A model generated the notes under the pieces. The model was given only the letters and a program-made list of their open reading frames with translations, was not told the origin of the DNA and made no database searches. From the NCBI GenBank assembly GCA_910579645.1, contig CAJTVK010000034.1:1-35640 (forward strand): 35,640 nucleotides of DNA, given 5' to 3'. Made by a program: the position numbers and the translations under genes. The stretch is from an uncultured Lachnospiraceae bacterium. Its GTDB lineage: Bacteria; Bacillota; Clostridia; Lachnospirales; Lachnospiraceae. Below are positions 7,651-16,042 of the stretch, piece after piece. Position 1 is the stretch's first letter. Every line of letters starts with the position of its first letter.

Positions 7651-9246
7651 ATGAATCAAAAAGAGATGATATTGCAGGGGCGGACGGCATTGGGCATAGA
7701 ACTGGGTTCTACGAGAATTAAGGCAGTGCTGATTGGGGAGGATCATTCTCCTCTTGCATCCGGCAGTTATGAGTGGGAAAACCGATATGAGAACAACATA
7801 TGGACCTATAGCCTGGAGATGGTCTGGGAGGGGCTGCGTGACAGCTATGGCAGGCTGGCGGAAGAAGTGATGAAGCAATATGGTGTGGCTTTGGAGACGG
7901 TGGGGAGCATCGGATTCAGTGCCATGATGCACGGCTATATGGTATTTGGCCGGGACGGGGAATTGCTGGTGCCGTTCCGTACCTGGAGGAATACCATTAC
8001 GGCACAGGCAGCAGAGGAACTGACCGGGCTGTTTCGGTATAATATTCCGCAGAGGTGGAGCATAGCTCATCTGCGGCAGGCCATTCTGAACAAGGAAGAA
8101 CATGTCAGGGATGTGGATTTTATCACCACCCTTTCCGGTTATGTACACTGGAAACTGACGGGGGAGAAGGTGCTGGGCGTGGGCGACGCTTCCGGCATGT
8201 TTCCGATTGATACCGAGACAAAGGATTTTAACGCAAAGATGCTGGCACAGTTTGACGAATTAGCGGAAGGGGAGAATTATCCGTGGAAGCTGAAGGACAT
8301 ACTTCCGAAAGTGCTGACGGCAGGGGAGAAAGCAGGCGTGCTGACAGAGGAGGGCGCCAAGCTGCTGGATGCCTCCGGCAAGCTGAAGGCGGGTATCCCG
8401 GTATGCCCGCCGGAAGGGGATGCGGGGACGGGAATGGCCGCAACCAACAGTGTGGCCGTGCGTACAGGCAATGTGTCGGCGGGTACCAGTGTGTTTGCGA
8501 TGATTGTGCTGGAGAAGGAACTTTCCAAGGTTTATTCGGAAATAGACCTTGTGACGACACCGGACGGAAGCTTGGTAGGCATGGCGCATTGCAACAATTG
8601 CACTTCCGATCTGAACGCATGGGTAAATATCTTTAGGGAATTTGCGGTGACCATGGGAATGGAAGCAGATATGGATAAGCTGTTCGGCGTGCTTTACAAT
8701 AAGGCACTGGAGGGAGATAAGGACTGCGGAGGACTTGTGTCATACTGCTATTTTTCCGGGGAGCCGGTAACGGGATTTGAGGAAGGACGGCCGTTGTTTG
8801 CACGGAATGTAGACTGCAAGTTTACATTGGCCAATTTTATGCGCACACATTTATATTCTTCCTTGGCAGCATTGAAGATAGGCTTGGATATTCTGTTTAA
8901 AGAGGAAAAGGTACAGGCAGACGAAATATTCGGGCATGGAGGGCTGTTCAGGACCAAAGGCGTGGGTCAGAGTATTTTGGCGGCGGCCATAGACGCACCG
9001 GTATCCGTTATGGAGACGGCAGGCGAAGGCGGTGCATGGGGAATTGCGCTGCTGGCATCTTATATGCGGAACCGGGCAGAAGGGGAAAGCTTGGCGGATT
9101 ATCTGAGCGGAAAGGTTTTTGCGGGAAATAAGGGAAGCAAAATGGAACCTGACCCGGCGGATGTGGCCGGTTTTGATACCTTCATTAAACGGTACCGGGC
9201 GGGTTTTCCTATGGAAAGAGCGGCAGCCGAAACTATGGTAAATTGA
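7651..9246 (+). CDS. FGGY-family carbohydrate kinase, probably L-ribulokinase-like
   Basis: A 531-residue cytosolic sugar kinase of the FGGY family, which phosphorylates a ketopentose with ATP. The sequence shows the N-terminal phosphate loop GIELGSTRIK (15-24), a GFSAMMHGYM segment near residue 90, the putative catalytic Asp257 in PPEGDAGTG, the second phosphate loop GNVSAGTSVF, and the C-terminal GHGGLF and GEGGAWGIALLA nucleotide motifs. The start at ATG 7651 follows a G-rich ribosome site (GGCGGGGAC). The frame is open to 7576 but that part looks non-coding. The next gene, 52 bases on, is araD, so the substrate is most likely L-ribulose; D-xylulose is the main alternative because this FGGY subgroup is often labelled xylulokinase. 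No araA isomerase is present in the window. Confidence 0.85.
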   Translation: MNQKEMILQGRTALGIELGSTRIKAVLIGEDHSPLASGSYEWENRYENNIWTYSLEMVWEGLRDSYGRLAEEVMKQYGVALETVGSIGFSAMMHGYMVFGRDGELLVPFRTWRNTITAQAAEELTGLFRYNIPQRWSIAHLRQAILNKEEHVRDVDFITTLSGYVHWKLTGEKVLGVGDASGMFPIDTETKDFNAKMLAQFDELAEGENYPWKLKDILPKVLTAGEKAGVLTEEGAKLLDASGKLKAGIPVCPPEGDAGTGMAATNSVAVRTGNVSAGTSVFAMIVLEKELSKVYSEIDLVTTPDGSLVGMAHCNNCTSDLNAWVNIFREFAVTMGMEADMDKLFGVLYNKALEGDKDCGGLVSYCYFSGEPVTGFEEGRPLFARNVDCKFTLANFMRTHLYSSLAALKIGLDILFKEEKVQADEIFGHGGLFRTKGVGQSILAAAIDAPVSVMETAGEGGAWGIALLASYMRNRAEGESLADYLSGKVFAGNKGSKMEPDPADVAGFDTFIKRYRAGFPMERAAAETMVN

Positions 9247-9298
9247 GAACTGCGGAAATGAGAGCAGGACGACAGAGAAAAGGGATAGGGAGAAAAGG

Positions 9299-9988
9299 AT
9301 GTTAGAAGAATTAAAAAGGCAGGTATACGAAGCGAATATGCTTCTTCCTAAGTACGGTCTGGTGACTTTTACATGGGGCAATGTAAGCGGCATTGACAGG
9401 GAAAAAGGGTTATTTGTCATAAAGCCCAGCGGCGTGGAGTATGATAAGCTGTCGCCGGAAGATATGGTGGTGGTGGATTTGGAGGGGAATACGGCGGAAG
9501 GAAAGTATCATCCTTCTTCCGACACGCCTACTCATTTGGAACTGTACAAGGCATTTCCTAAGGTAGGGGGCATTGTACATACGCATTCTTCCTGGGCAAC
9601 AAGCTGGGCGCAGGCGGGCAGGGGGATTCCATGCTATGGGACGACACATGCGGACTATATATACGGAGAAGTTCCCTGTGTAAGATGCCTGACCAAAGAA
9701 GAGATAGAAAATGCTTATGAAAAGAATACAGGCCTTTTGATTGCGGGGTATTTTGCCGATAAAGATTATGAAGCTGTTCCGGCAGTCCTTTGCAGGAATC
9801 ATGGCCCGTTTACTTGGGGAAAGGATGCCCATGAGGCCGTTCATAATGCCGTGGTATTGGAGGAGGTGGCCAAGATGGCGGCCAGATGTGAGAGAATCCA
9901 ACCCGGCGTGCTCCCTGCGCCGCAGGAACTGCAGGATAAGCATTATTATCGGAAACATGGGGAAAATGCATATTATGGACAGAAATGA
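9299..9988 (+). CDS. araD: L-ribulose-5-phosphate 4-epimerase
   Basis: A class II aldolase/adducin-family enzyme that converts L-ribulose 5-phosphate to D-xylulose 5-phosphate by a zinc-dependent retro-aldol step, feeding arabinose into the pentose phosphate pathway. Length is 229 residues, close to the 231 of E. coli AraD. Zinc ligands are visible as His94 and His96 in IVHTHSSW and His168 in CRNHGPF; SSDTPTH holds the conserved catalytic Asp75, and FTWGNVSG and KPSGV are the phosphate-binding segments. ATG 9299 has AGGGAG about 6 bases upstream. It is co-transcribed with the upstream FGGY kinase. Confidence 0.95.
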   Translation: MLEELKRQVYEANMLLPKYGLVTFTWGNVSGIDREKGLFVIKPSGVEYDKLSPEDMVVVDLEGNTAEGKYHPSSDTPTHLELYKAFPKVGGIVHTHSSWATSWAQAGRGIPCYGTTHADYIYGEVPCVRCLTKEEIENAYEKNTGLLIAGYFADKDYEAVPAVLCRNHGPFTWGKDAHEAVHNAVVLEEVAKMAARCERIQPGVLPAPQELQDKHYYRKHGENAYYGQK

Positions 9989-10098
9989 CGGGATGAACGC
10001 TGAACCAATGCTGTGAGGTTAAGCCGGGCAGGAGAAAGCTTAATTTAATGATATTGCCGGAACCGATGATTTTGCCTGTCGATATAGAATAAGGATAG

Positions 10099-10123
10099 GG
10101 CGTCCCGATGGCGGGGCGCCTTT
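10099..10123 (+). terminator. Possible terminator after araD
   Basis: GGCGTCCCG (10099-10107) pairs with CGGGGCGCC (10112-10120) across a four-base loop with one G-T wobble, followed by only three T residues. It lies 24 bases before the ribosome site GGGAGG of the next gene, so it may be a weak terminator or a structured leader. Confidence 0.4.
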
Positions 10124-10147
10124 GGTATATGGGAGGATGTATAAGAG

Positions 10148-10945
10148 ATGACGGAAAGAGAAATTTGGGATATAGCAATGGCGCAGTCCGCGGTGGATTT
10201 GGGGTGCAGCCCTTTGGATTTTGAAAAGGCGGAAAATGTAATTGTGATTTCGCGCAAGGAGGAAAGGGCGAGGAAATATCTTACCTTGCCCTTTGACTGC
10301 AATCTGGTTTCTTACGGAAACAATGTGGTAGCCTCGGTGAGGGAAGACCTTACGGAAACGGTGGAGAAGTATCTCAGCCGTTTCCGGACGGAGCATTGTT
10401 TCGAAACACCCAATATGCATGTGCTGAATGACGAATTGCAGAAGCAGGGGATGAGGATTTGTTTTATGGCGGAATATTTTCTGCCGAAGCCGGAATTGGT
10501 GAAGGAACGTTCCTGTCAGTTTCCGCTGCGGGTATTGGGGCCGGAAGAGTTTGCGGATTTGTATCGTCCGGAATGGGGCAACGCACTTTGTAAGGACAGG
10601 AAACATTTGGATATGCTGGGAGCAGGGGCATACGATAACGGCAGGCTGGTTGCACTGGCCGGTGCGTCGGCGGACTGCGAGGGAATGTGGCAGATTGGGG
10701 TGGATGTGCTGCCGGATTACCGCCGGCAGGGATTGGCCTGTGCCCTCACAAGCCGGCTGGCATTGGAAATACTGGAGCGGGGGAAGGTGCCTTTTTACTG
10801 TGCTGCCTGGTGCAACGTGAAGTCGGTGCGCAATGCGGTAAAGAGCGGCTTCCGCCCGGCATGGGTGGAGATGACGGCGAAGAGCCGGGAGTTTGTGGAT
10901 GAGATGAACGGGGGCGCATCGGCAGTTCGGAAGGACGGTTCCTAA
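10148..10945 (+). CDS. GNAT-family N-acetyltransferase
   Basis: A 265-residue soluble protein with a C-terminal GNAT acetyltransferase domain. The acetyl-CoA pyrophosphate loop (motif A) is visible as IGVDVLPDYRRQGLACAL (about 183-200), followed by a helix and a C-terminal NVKSVRNAVKSGFRPAW segment typical of the fold's last strand and helix. The N-terminal 130 residues are a family-specific region of unknown role. The substrate cannot be told. ATG 10148 has GGGAGG 11 bases upstream. The gene is followed by an 81-base gap and a membrane-anchored glycosidase on the same strand. Confidence 0.85.
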   Translation: MTEREIWDIAMAQSAVDLGCSPLDFEKAENVIVISRKEERARKYLTLPFDCNLVSYGNNVVASVREDLTETVEKYLSRFRTEHCFETPNMHVLNDELQKQGMRICFMAEYFLPKPELVKERSCQFPLRVLGPEEFADLYRPEWGNALCKDRKHLDMLGAGAYDNGRLVALAGASADCEGMWQIGVDVLPDYRRQGLACALTSRLALEILERGKVPFYCAAWCNVKSVRNAVKSGFRPAWVEMTAKSREFVDEMNGGASAVRKDGS

Positions 10946-11026
10946 TACAATGATAGGGCACGGAAGCTGCTGCGCCTGATTCATGAGTGCACTTGATGAT
11001 TATACTCTTGAGAGAGGGAAATTTTT

Positions 11027-12586
11027 ATGGCAGATATGAGGAATAAATCCGGGAAAAAGTACCAAATTAAATATACTGACAGAAGAAAGGCCAAGAAACG
11101 GATGCGATATGTAAAGCTGGCGGTTCCTGCTGTGTTGGCAGCGGCAGCGGTGGCTGCCGGGTGGTGGGCATGGAGGACGGAACAAGGAAAAACGAGAGAA
11201 ACTTCATCGCAAAAGGTACTGTCAGAGGTTCGGGAGGAAATACCGGAAGAGCAGGCTGCGGCAGCGGAAGGGAACGGTGGGGAAGAAGGCGGTGTCATGG
11301 CGGCAGAAGCAAAGGAGACAGAAGCGGGGCAGGATGCATCGTCAGGAGGAAAAGAGGCAGAAGCGGGGCAGGATGCATCGTCAGGAGGAAAAGAGGCAGA
11401 AGCGGGGCAGGATGCATCGTCAGGAGGAAAAGTGACAGAAGCGGGGCAAAATGCGTTGTCAGGAGGAAAGGACGCAGACATAGCGAGCCGAGAGGATGCA
11501 GACGGAAAAAGGCTGGGAAACGTAAAGGTAAAGGGGGTTTATGTAACCGGGCCGATGGCCGGGAATGAGGCTTTCGGGGATATTCTGAAATTGGTGGATG
11601 AGACGGAACTGAATGCCATGGTGATAGACGTGAAGAATGACGAGGGAAAGATTTCCTGGAATATGGATTTGGAGAGTGCCCGGATACTGGGGGCATGTAC
11701 GCCGTACATAGGGGATATAGGGAAATTTATGGAAACCTTGGAAGAACATAAGGTATATACCATTGCCCGTATTTCCTGTTTTAAGGATCCGTGCCTTGCC
11801 GGCGGGAGGCCGGAACTGGCTTTGAAAAAACGGGACGGAAGCGCGGTTACGGACGGAAACGGAATGGCTTGGGTGAATCCATACCGGAAGGAAGTGTGGG
11901 AATATTTGACGGAAATTGCAGAAGCTGCCGCAGAGGCAGGGTTTGATGAAGTGCAGTTTGATTATGTGCGGTTTCCAATCGGCAGTGATGCGGAGGAAGC
12001 GGATTATGGAGTGGATATGGGGACTTATCCGAAGCAGCAGGCAATCTGCGGCTTTCTGGAATATGCAGTGAACCGGCTGCATGAAAAGGATATTATAGTG
12101 ACGGCGGACGTATTCGGCACCATTATCGGAAGCGATACGGATGTGGAGCAGGTGGGGCAGGATTATGCGAAGCTGGGAGAACTGATTGACGTGCTGTCCC
12201 CTATGGTTTATCCTTCCCATTACGGCAGCAACGTGTTTGGGCTGGAAGTGCCGGATGCGCATCCTTATGAAACCGTGCTGGCTGCATTGGAAGGTTCCGC
12301 GCAGGAACTGTCGGGCATACCAGAGGGAAATAGGGCAGCGGTGCGCCCGTGGCTGCAGGCATTTACCGCCACATGGGTAAAAGGCCATATTTCTTATGGA
12401 GGAGAACAGATAAGGCAGCAGATACAGGCGGTATATAATGCGGGGTATGAAGAGTGGATTTTATGGAATGCGGTAAACCGTTATTCGGCGGATGGTTTGC
12501 TGACCGCAGGAGAGGCGGAAGAAGGAGGCGGTGCGGTGGCATCGTTGACCGATGACAACGCAGCAGATGGAAATTCAGACAAGTGA
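11027..12586 (+). CDS. Membrane-anchored putative glycoside hydrolase (DUF4015/PF13200 type)
   Basis: A 519-residue protein with a basic cytoplasmic N-terminus, one membrane helix (about 28-48), an extracellular low-complexity linker (about 50-165) and a C-terminal TIM-barrel-like domain (about 166-490) of the DUF4015 'putative glycosyl hydrolase' family. Landmarks are VKGVYVTGPMAGN, NAMVIDVKNDEG, a WVNPYRKEVWEYL segment and FDEVQFDYVRFP. Family members are thought to act on extracellular polysaccharide but the substrate is unknown. The linker contains four 13-residue repeats encoded by 39-bp units, and holds the enzyme away from the membrane across the wall. Start ATG 11027 has GAGAGAGGGA upstream. 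Confidence 0.83.
   Translation: MADMRNKSGKKYQIKYTDRRKAKKRMRYVKLAVPAVLAAAAVAAGWWAWRTEQGKTRETSSQKVLSEVREEIPEEQAAAAEGNGGEEGGVMAAEAKETEAGQDASSGGKEAEAGQDASSGGKEAEAGQDASSGGKVTEAGQNALSGGKDADIASREDADGKRLGNVKVKGVYVTGPMAGNEAFGDILKLVDETELNAMVIDVKNDEGKISWNMDLESARILGACTPYIGDIGKFMETLEEHKVYTIARISCFKDPCLAGGRPELALKKRDGSAVTDGNGMAWVNPYRKEVWEYLTEIAEAAAEAGFDEVQFDYVRFPIGSDAEEADYGVDMGTYPKQQAICGFLEYAVNRLHEKDIIVTADVFGTIIGSDTDVEQVGQDYAKLGELIDVLSPMVYPSHYGSNVFGLEVPDAHPYETVLAALEGSAQELSGIPEGNRAAVRPWLQAFTATWVKGHISYGGEQIRQQIQAVYNAGYEEWILWNAVNRYSADGLLTAGEAEEGGGAVASLTDDNAADGNSDK
11315..11470 (+). repeat. Four 39-bp tandem repeats inside the glycosidase linker
   Basis: Units at 11315-11353, 11354-11392, 11393-11431 and 11432-11470 encode EAEAGQDASSGGK or close variants. 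Units two and three are identical at the DNA level, which implies recent copy-number change. All are in frame. Confidence 0.9.
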
Positions 12587-12612
12587 AGCATATGGTTAAT
12601 TGGTGCGGGTCA

Positions 12613-12644
12613 TACCGGCACCGGTACGTTCGCTGCCGAGCGAA
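12613..12644. promoter_or_regulatory. Two adjacent inverted repeats upstream of the sigma-factor promoter
   Basis: TACCGG-CA-CCGGTA (12613-12626) and TTCGCT-GCCG-AGCGAA (12629-12644) sit side by side 30 bases before the ECF promoter. They could be an operator, or a terminator for the preceding gene, though no T-run follows. Confidence 0.35.
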
Positions 12645-12673
12645 AACATGCCGGAAGAAAAGACATTATGTTA

Positions 12674-12700
12674 TGAAACTTTTCAGGCGTGCCATTCGTA
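12674..12700 (+). promoter_or_regulatory. ECF-type promoter (TGAAAC-N17-CGTA), probable autoregulation
   Basis: TGAAAC (12674-12679) and CGTA (12697-12700) are 17 bases apart, a close match to the ECF sigma-W-like consensus TGAAAC-N16/17-CGTA. It lies 68 bases before the sigma-factor start. ECF sigma factors commonly transcribe their own genes, so this is probably an autoregulatory promoter. Confidence 0.7.
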
Positions 12701-12768
12701 TTATTTATATAAGGGATGCAAAGCATAGCCGGCGGAGCCGGAGAGAAATCCCGAAGCTATGAGAGGGC

Positions 12769-13332
12769 ATGGTTAGTGATATGCTGATAAATGAGGAAAG
12801 GGAAGCGGAAGAGACATTTGCAAAGTATAAGGATATATTGTACCGGATTGCTTTTTCCAATATGAAAAATAAGGCGGATGCCGAAGATGTGGTGCAGGAA
12901 GCTTTTTGCCGTTATCTGAAAGCGAAACCGGTATTTGCGGATGAAAACCATGAAAAAAACTGGCTGATACGGGTAGTGATCAATATTTGCTATGATATCC
13001 GTAAGAGTGTGTGGTTTTCACGGACGGTGGGAATTGACGAAGTGCCGGAAAGTGAAATGAAACATTTCAGCTTGCCGTTTGTGCAGGAGGATGATATGCT
13101 CTGGCAGGTGATGGAACTGGCGGCGGCATATAGGAACCCGCTGTATCTTTTTTACTATGAGGATTATTCTGTCCGTGAAATTGCCCAAATTATGGAATTG
13201 GAGGAGGGGACGGTTAAGACGAGGCTCAGGCGGGGGCGGCAGATGCTGAAGGAAAGGCTGCTGTTCGGCGGGGAAGAGACAAATTCTTTAAGGCAAGGGG
13301 AGAAGAAAAATAGGAAACGGAAAAACAGATAA
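12769..13332 (+). CDS. RNA polymerase ECF-type sigma factor
   Basis: A 187-residue sigma-70 family protein of the ECF class: sigma region 2 is at about 20-85, with the DAEDVVQEAFCRYLKAKP segment, and region 4 at about 130-170, with the helix-turn-helix YSVREIAQIMELEEGTVKTR. The C-terminal tail is very basic. Start ATG 12769 has GAGAGGG very close; ATG 12781 is an alternative. The gene heads an operon with three unknown proteins and is preceded by an ECF-type promoter. No protein with a recognisable anti-sigma domain is encoded next to it, so its control is unclear. Confidence 0.9.
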   Translation: MVSDMLINEEREAEETFAKYKDILYRIAFSNMKNKADAEDVVQEAFCRYLKAKPVFADENHEKNWLIRVVINICYDIRKSVWFSRTVGIDEVPESEMKHFSLPFVQEDDMLWQVMELAAAYRNPLYLFYYEDYSVREIAQIMELEEGTVKTRLRRGRQMLKERLLFGGEETNSLRQGEKKNRKRKNR

Positions 13333-13368
13333 GATTTTACGGATAAAATCTGAAAGAGGGTGGCAAGG

Positions 13369-13995
13369 ATGCAAATCGGTGAATTAGGGAAAAACGGAAG
13401 AAATATAAGAGGCATGGGCGATGCGGTAGGAAAAGCAAAGCAAAAAATGCAGGGAGAAGCGGTTCCGAGGAATGAAAGGGAAAGAGTGCCGGAGGAAAGC
13501 TTTCAGGAAAGCTTGCAGAAAAGCATGAATATGGGGTTGGCTGCAGAATGGGATGCAGCGGCTGCCAGAGCCGAAAGCGAATGGCGGGCGGACGGCGCAA
13601 GCCGTGCGGTGAGCGGGGTCCTTTCCCGCAAAGAACCGGACTTCGGAAAAAACTTGGCAGAAGGAGCGGCGGTCCGGATAGAACAAGGCAGGGAGACACG
13701 GCGGGAAAGAGAAGTGGAAGTCCGGCGGATTCCGTACAGTGCATGTGATAAAGTGGAAATCAATGTTTTGGAAGGGTATACCTTAAAGGCCAAGCTGGAA
13801 GCCGGGGAAGGGGACGGCGGTATCGGCGGATGCAGTGTTTATGTGGAAATGAAACATGAGGACGGGGAAATAAAAGCGGTTCTTTTCGACGGCGGCAGCT
13901 TATGCAGTGACAGCGGCGATGCAATGGAAAGAATTGCATATGCGGCAATGGAAGCGGAAAAGGGAGGGAAGTATGATGGCAATCGGCGGGATTAG
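13369..13995 (+). CDS. Unknown protein, ECF operon gene 2 (208 aa)
   Basis: A 208-residue protein of no family I recognise. The first 120 residues are polar and low in structure, rich in Glu, Arg and Ala; the last 80 form a compact domain with strands around INVLEGYTLKAKLEAG and SVYVEMKHEDGEIKAVLFDG and a closing helix. No signal peptide or membrane helix is seen. ATG 13369 has AGAGGG 8 bases upstream; GTG 13360 is possible. It follows the sigma factor by 36 bases and overlaps the next gene by 23, so the four genes are probably translated together. Its place would suit a regulator of the sigma factor, but no anti-sigma feature is visible. Confidence 0.72.
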   Translation: MQIGELGKNGRNIRGMGDAVGKAKQKMQGEAVPRNERERVPEESFQESLQKSMNMGLAAEWDAAAARAESEWRADGASRAVSGVLSRKEPDFGKNLAEGAAVRIEQGRETRREREVEVRRIPYSACDKVEINVLEGYTLKAKLEAGEGDGGIGGCSVYVEMKHEDGEIKAVLFDGGSLCSDSGDAMERIAYAAMEAEKGGKYDGNRRD

Positions 13996-15421
13996 CTATG
14001 TGCAGACTTATTATTATAATCCGGCAACCAATGAATTTACATCGAAGGACAAAGGGGGAGAGGCAATAGCCGAAAGCCTGAATGACGAGGAATCCAAGGT
14101 TCATCTGGCGGATTTTGAGAAGCGGCAGAAGGGTATGCTGGAAGCGTTTCTGCGGATGCAGGAGATGACGGGGAACCGGTGGAACGGATATGAGCAGGCA
14201 GACGGTCAGGAAGGGGTATATGAAATAACTTATGTTAAGGAAAACGAACTGGAAGCGGCAATCTATGTAGGGGAACAGGAAGTGTTCCGACAGATGGCAG
14301 CTTTTTGCCTGCCGGGGACTTTTGACGGTACTTGGGATTACAGTTTTCCGGAAAAGGAGTTTTATGACAGCGAGAAGAACAGCGCAACCATTGTTCCCGG
14401 GGATGTGTTCGATTTGAAGAACGGCTATCGGATTGAAGTGAAGGAAGACGGCGTATATGTAAAAGCAGACCGGAATGCAGGAGGAAATGAAGAAGAGAGG
14501 GCTTATGCGGAGAGAATGGCAGAAGCCATGGAAGAACTGATAAAGACGGCAAACAGGGGATGCTTTAGCCTTTCGGCTTCTAAGCCGGATGGGGATATGG
14601 CACAGGAGGTATTGGATCTTTTGACGCAGACCGGCATTCATCCTGCCAAGGAGTTTATGATAAACGGAACTCGCTTTGAGGCAGAGGAAGGGCAGCTTAG
14701 CATCAAAGGGGAATTTGCCAAAGGCAGTAAGGTCTGGGAAAGGGAGGCTGCTTGGAGGCGGGGAGCCATGAGGGGACTTCTGCATGATGAGTTTGGGATG
14801 AGCGACGAAGATATAGAGACGGCTATGGCCAAACGTCCTTCGGGAGTGCCGAAGAAGGGGGACCGTGCACCTTATTCCCATCTTGCGGACGAAAACGGCA
14901 TTATTGAATATAACGGCGTCATATTTACCACAAATGACGAAAAGAAATGGCTCTGTCTGGGAGACATGAGCAATATGGACAATGTGATCCGCATTCCGCT
15001 GAGCGAGGGAGGCTGCCTGATGGTTAACCGTGACTGCATAGGGGCTCTGGGGCGGGCTATCGGTATGTTTTCGCCGGAAGATATCAACTTGATCCTGCGG
15101 GCGCTGAAAATGGATGCCAAGATACAGGAGATGAAGAAAGAGATTGAGGAGATGGAAGACGGCATAGGGAAAACGAACGAACAGCAGTATGCGGACAGTG
15201 CGGAAGATGCGCAGAGAGCAGCGAAGAAAAACGGAAATGCCGGCGGCTTTAACGGCTATGGGATGAACGGAGAGGAAGAAGGGACGTTTCAGCTGAAGGA
15301 CTGGCAGCTGGCATTGCTGCTGGGGGAGGAGGAAAAATCCGGCGGGCTGAATGCCTGGTATGAACCGGTGACGGAACTGATTGGGAAAACGGAGGAGGAA
15401 AGAAATGAACGGGATTTCTGA
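13973..15421 (+). CDS. Unknown conserved protein, ECF operon gene 3 (482 aa)
   Basis: A 482-residue soluble protein without signal peptide or membrane helix. It starts at ATG 13973 after a strong AGGGAGG, within the previous gene. Residues 1-45 (IGGISYVQTYYYNPATNEF) are followed by an alpha/beta region, and the segment from about 305 onward (ADENGIIEYNGVIFTTNDE, WLCLGDMSNMDNVIRIPLSE, GRAIGMFSPEDINLILRAL) resembles a conserved block I associate with unannotated Lachnospiraceae proteins. A short coiled coil and a Gly/Asn-rich stretch lie near 375-430. No catalytic motif is evident. It overlaps the next gene by 17 bases. Confidence 0.78.
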   Translation: MMAIGGISYVQTYYYNPATNEFTSKDKGGEAIAESLNDEESKVHLADFEKRQKGMLEAFLRMQEMTGNRWNGYEQADGQEGVYEITYVKENELEAAIYVGEQEVFRQMAAFCLPGTFDGTWDYSFPEKEFYDSEKNSATIVPGDVFDLKNGYRIEVKEDGVYVKADRNAGGNEEERAYAERMAEAMEELIKTANRGCFSLSASKPDGDMAQEVLDLLTQTGIHPAKEFMINGTRFEAEEGQLSIKGEFAKGSKVWEREAAWRRGAMRGLLHDEFGMSDEDIETAMAKRPSGVPKKGDRAPYSHLADENGIIEYNGVIFTTNDEKKWLCLGDMSNMDNVIRIPLSEGGCLMVNRDCIGALGRAIGMFSPEDINLILRALKMDAKIQEMKKEIEEMEDGIGKTNEQQYADSAEDAQRAAKKNGNAGGFNGYGMNGEEEGTFQLKDWQLALLLGEEEKSGGLNAWYEPVTELIGKTEEERNERDF

Positions 15422-15770
15422 AACATATGGCGCGCCCCGGGCGGACGGATGCAAGGGCGGCAGGGGGAAACGCGAAACGGACGGCGTGCCGGACAATAAG
15501 GTGAGCGAATGGATGGACATCATTGCGGAACGGAAAGAAGAAATACTGGAAAAGGTGCGGAGAGGGGAGACGGAACCTTCCATTCCGCTGGGTGCGGCAT
15601 CCTTCACATATAAGCAGTGGAATAAACTGATGAAGAATGTGGACCGGGCAATTGACGATATGCAGGAACGGATACGCGAAGAGGAGGAAAAAGCGGAAGA
15701 TGCAGCGGAAAAAGCGAAGGAAAATTCCGTTACGGCGGAAATGCTGGAAAAGCTTTTGCGAGCGGAATAG
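15405..15770 (+). CDS. Unknown small protein, ECF operon gene 4 (121 aa)
   Basis: A 121-residue hydrophilic protein that begins at ATG 15405 directly after GGAGGAAAG, inside the end of the preceding gene. It has a polar N-terminal 30 residues, a helix (VSEWMDIIAERKEEILEKVR), a short SIPLGAASFTYKQWNKLMKN motif at about 58-77, then a long charged helix to the end. The SFTxKxW motif looks conserved among Lachnospiraceae hypothetical proteins. It is most likely a partner of the upstream protein. No terminator with a T-run is seen after it. Confidence 0.72.
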   Translation: MNGISETYGAPRADGCKGGRGKRETDGVPDNKVSEWMDIIAERKEEILEKVRRGETEPSIPLGAASFTYKQWNKLMKNVDRAIDDMQERIREEEEKAEDAAEKAKENSVTAEMLEKLLRAE

Positions 15771-15877
15771 TTGCTGTGCACTCCGTGGCCGATAACACGT
15801 TTCGCGATGGAAAGAAATCGCAAGAAGATGTGATGCCGTGTCGAAAAACTGATTTCTATTGTAAGAACGAAATATTA

Positions 15878-15906
15878 TTTACATCCCCCAATATATGTGC
15901 TATCAT
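15878..15906 (+). promoter_or_regulatory. Strong sigma-A promoter of the multi-ATPase operon
   Basis: TTTACA (15878-15883) and TATCAT (15901-15906) match the -35 and -10 consensus at five of six positions each, with the ideal 17-base spacer. Transcription would begin near 15913. No other convincing promoter is seen before 30737, so all nine genes may depend on it. Confidence 0.75.
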
Positions 15907-15943
15907 TGAAATAACTTGTATCGGTGCATGTAAAGGGGGAAAT

Positions 15944-16039
15944 ATGAATACTCTCGGAAAGGTATTTTGCCCGTATTTGTACGGTGGTTTTTGTCGAATA
16001 TGTTTAAATAGGCAGCAGGCTACATTTATGCATATTTGA
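15944..16039 (+). CDS. Small 31-residue cysteine-containing ORF, possible leader peptide
   Basis: ATG 15944 follows AAAGGGGGA with 3-4 bases spacing and lies about 30 bases after the predicted transcript start. The 31-residue product begins MNTLGKVFCPYLYGGFCRIC, with cysteines at 9, 17 and 20 and a CxxC pair, then a short polar tail. Such an arrangement suits a regulatory leader peptide or a very small metal/redox-sensing peptide. A fortuitous ORF cannot be excluded. Confidence 0.45.
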   Translation: MNTLGKVFCPYLYGGFCRICLNRQQATFMHI

Positions 16040-16042
16040 TGA

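Noticed and set aside
10040..10984. Minus-strand frame of 314 codons opposite the GNAT gene
   Set aside because: The composition (Pro, His, Arg, Cys) is that of an antisense shadow, and the plus strand carries a clear acetyltransferase motif.
13760..15823. Long minus-strand frame of 687 codons opposite the ECF operon
   Set aside because: Its product is rich in Ser, Phe, Pro and His, as expected for the antisense of these genes, and it has no ribosome site or family resemblance. The plus-strand genes have overlapping starts with good ribosome sites.
15776..15943. Longer version of the small leader ORF starting at 15776
   Set aside because: This part has no ribosome site, crosses the promoter and has random-looking composition; only the part from ATG 15944 has translation signals.
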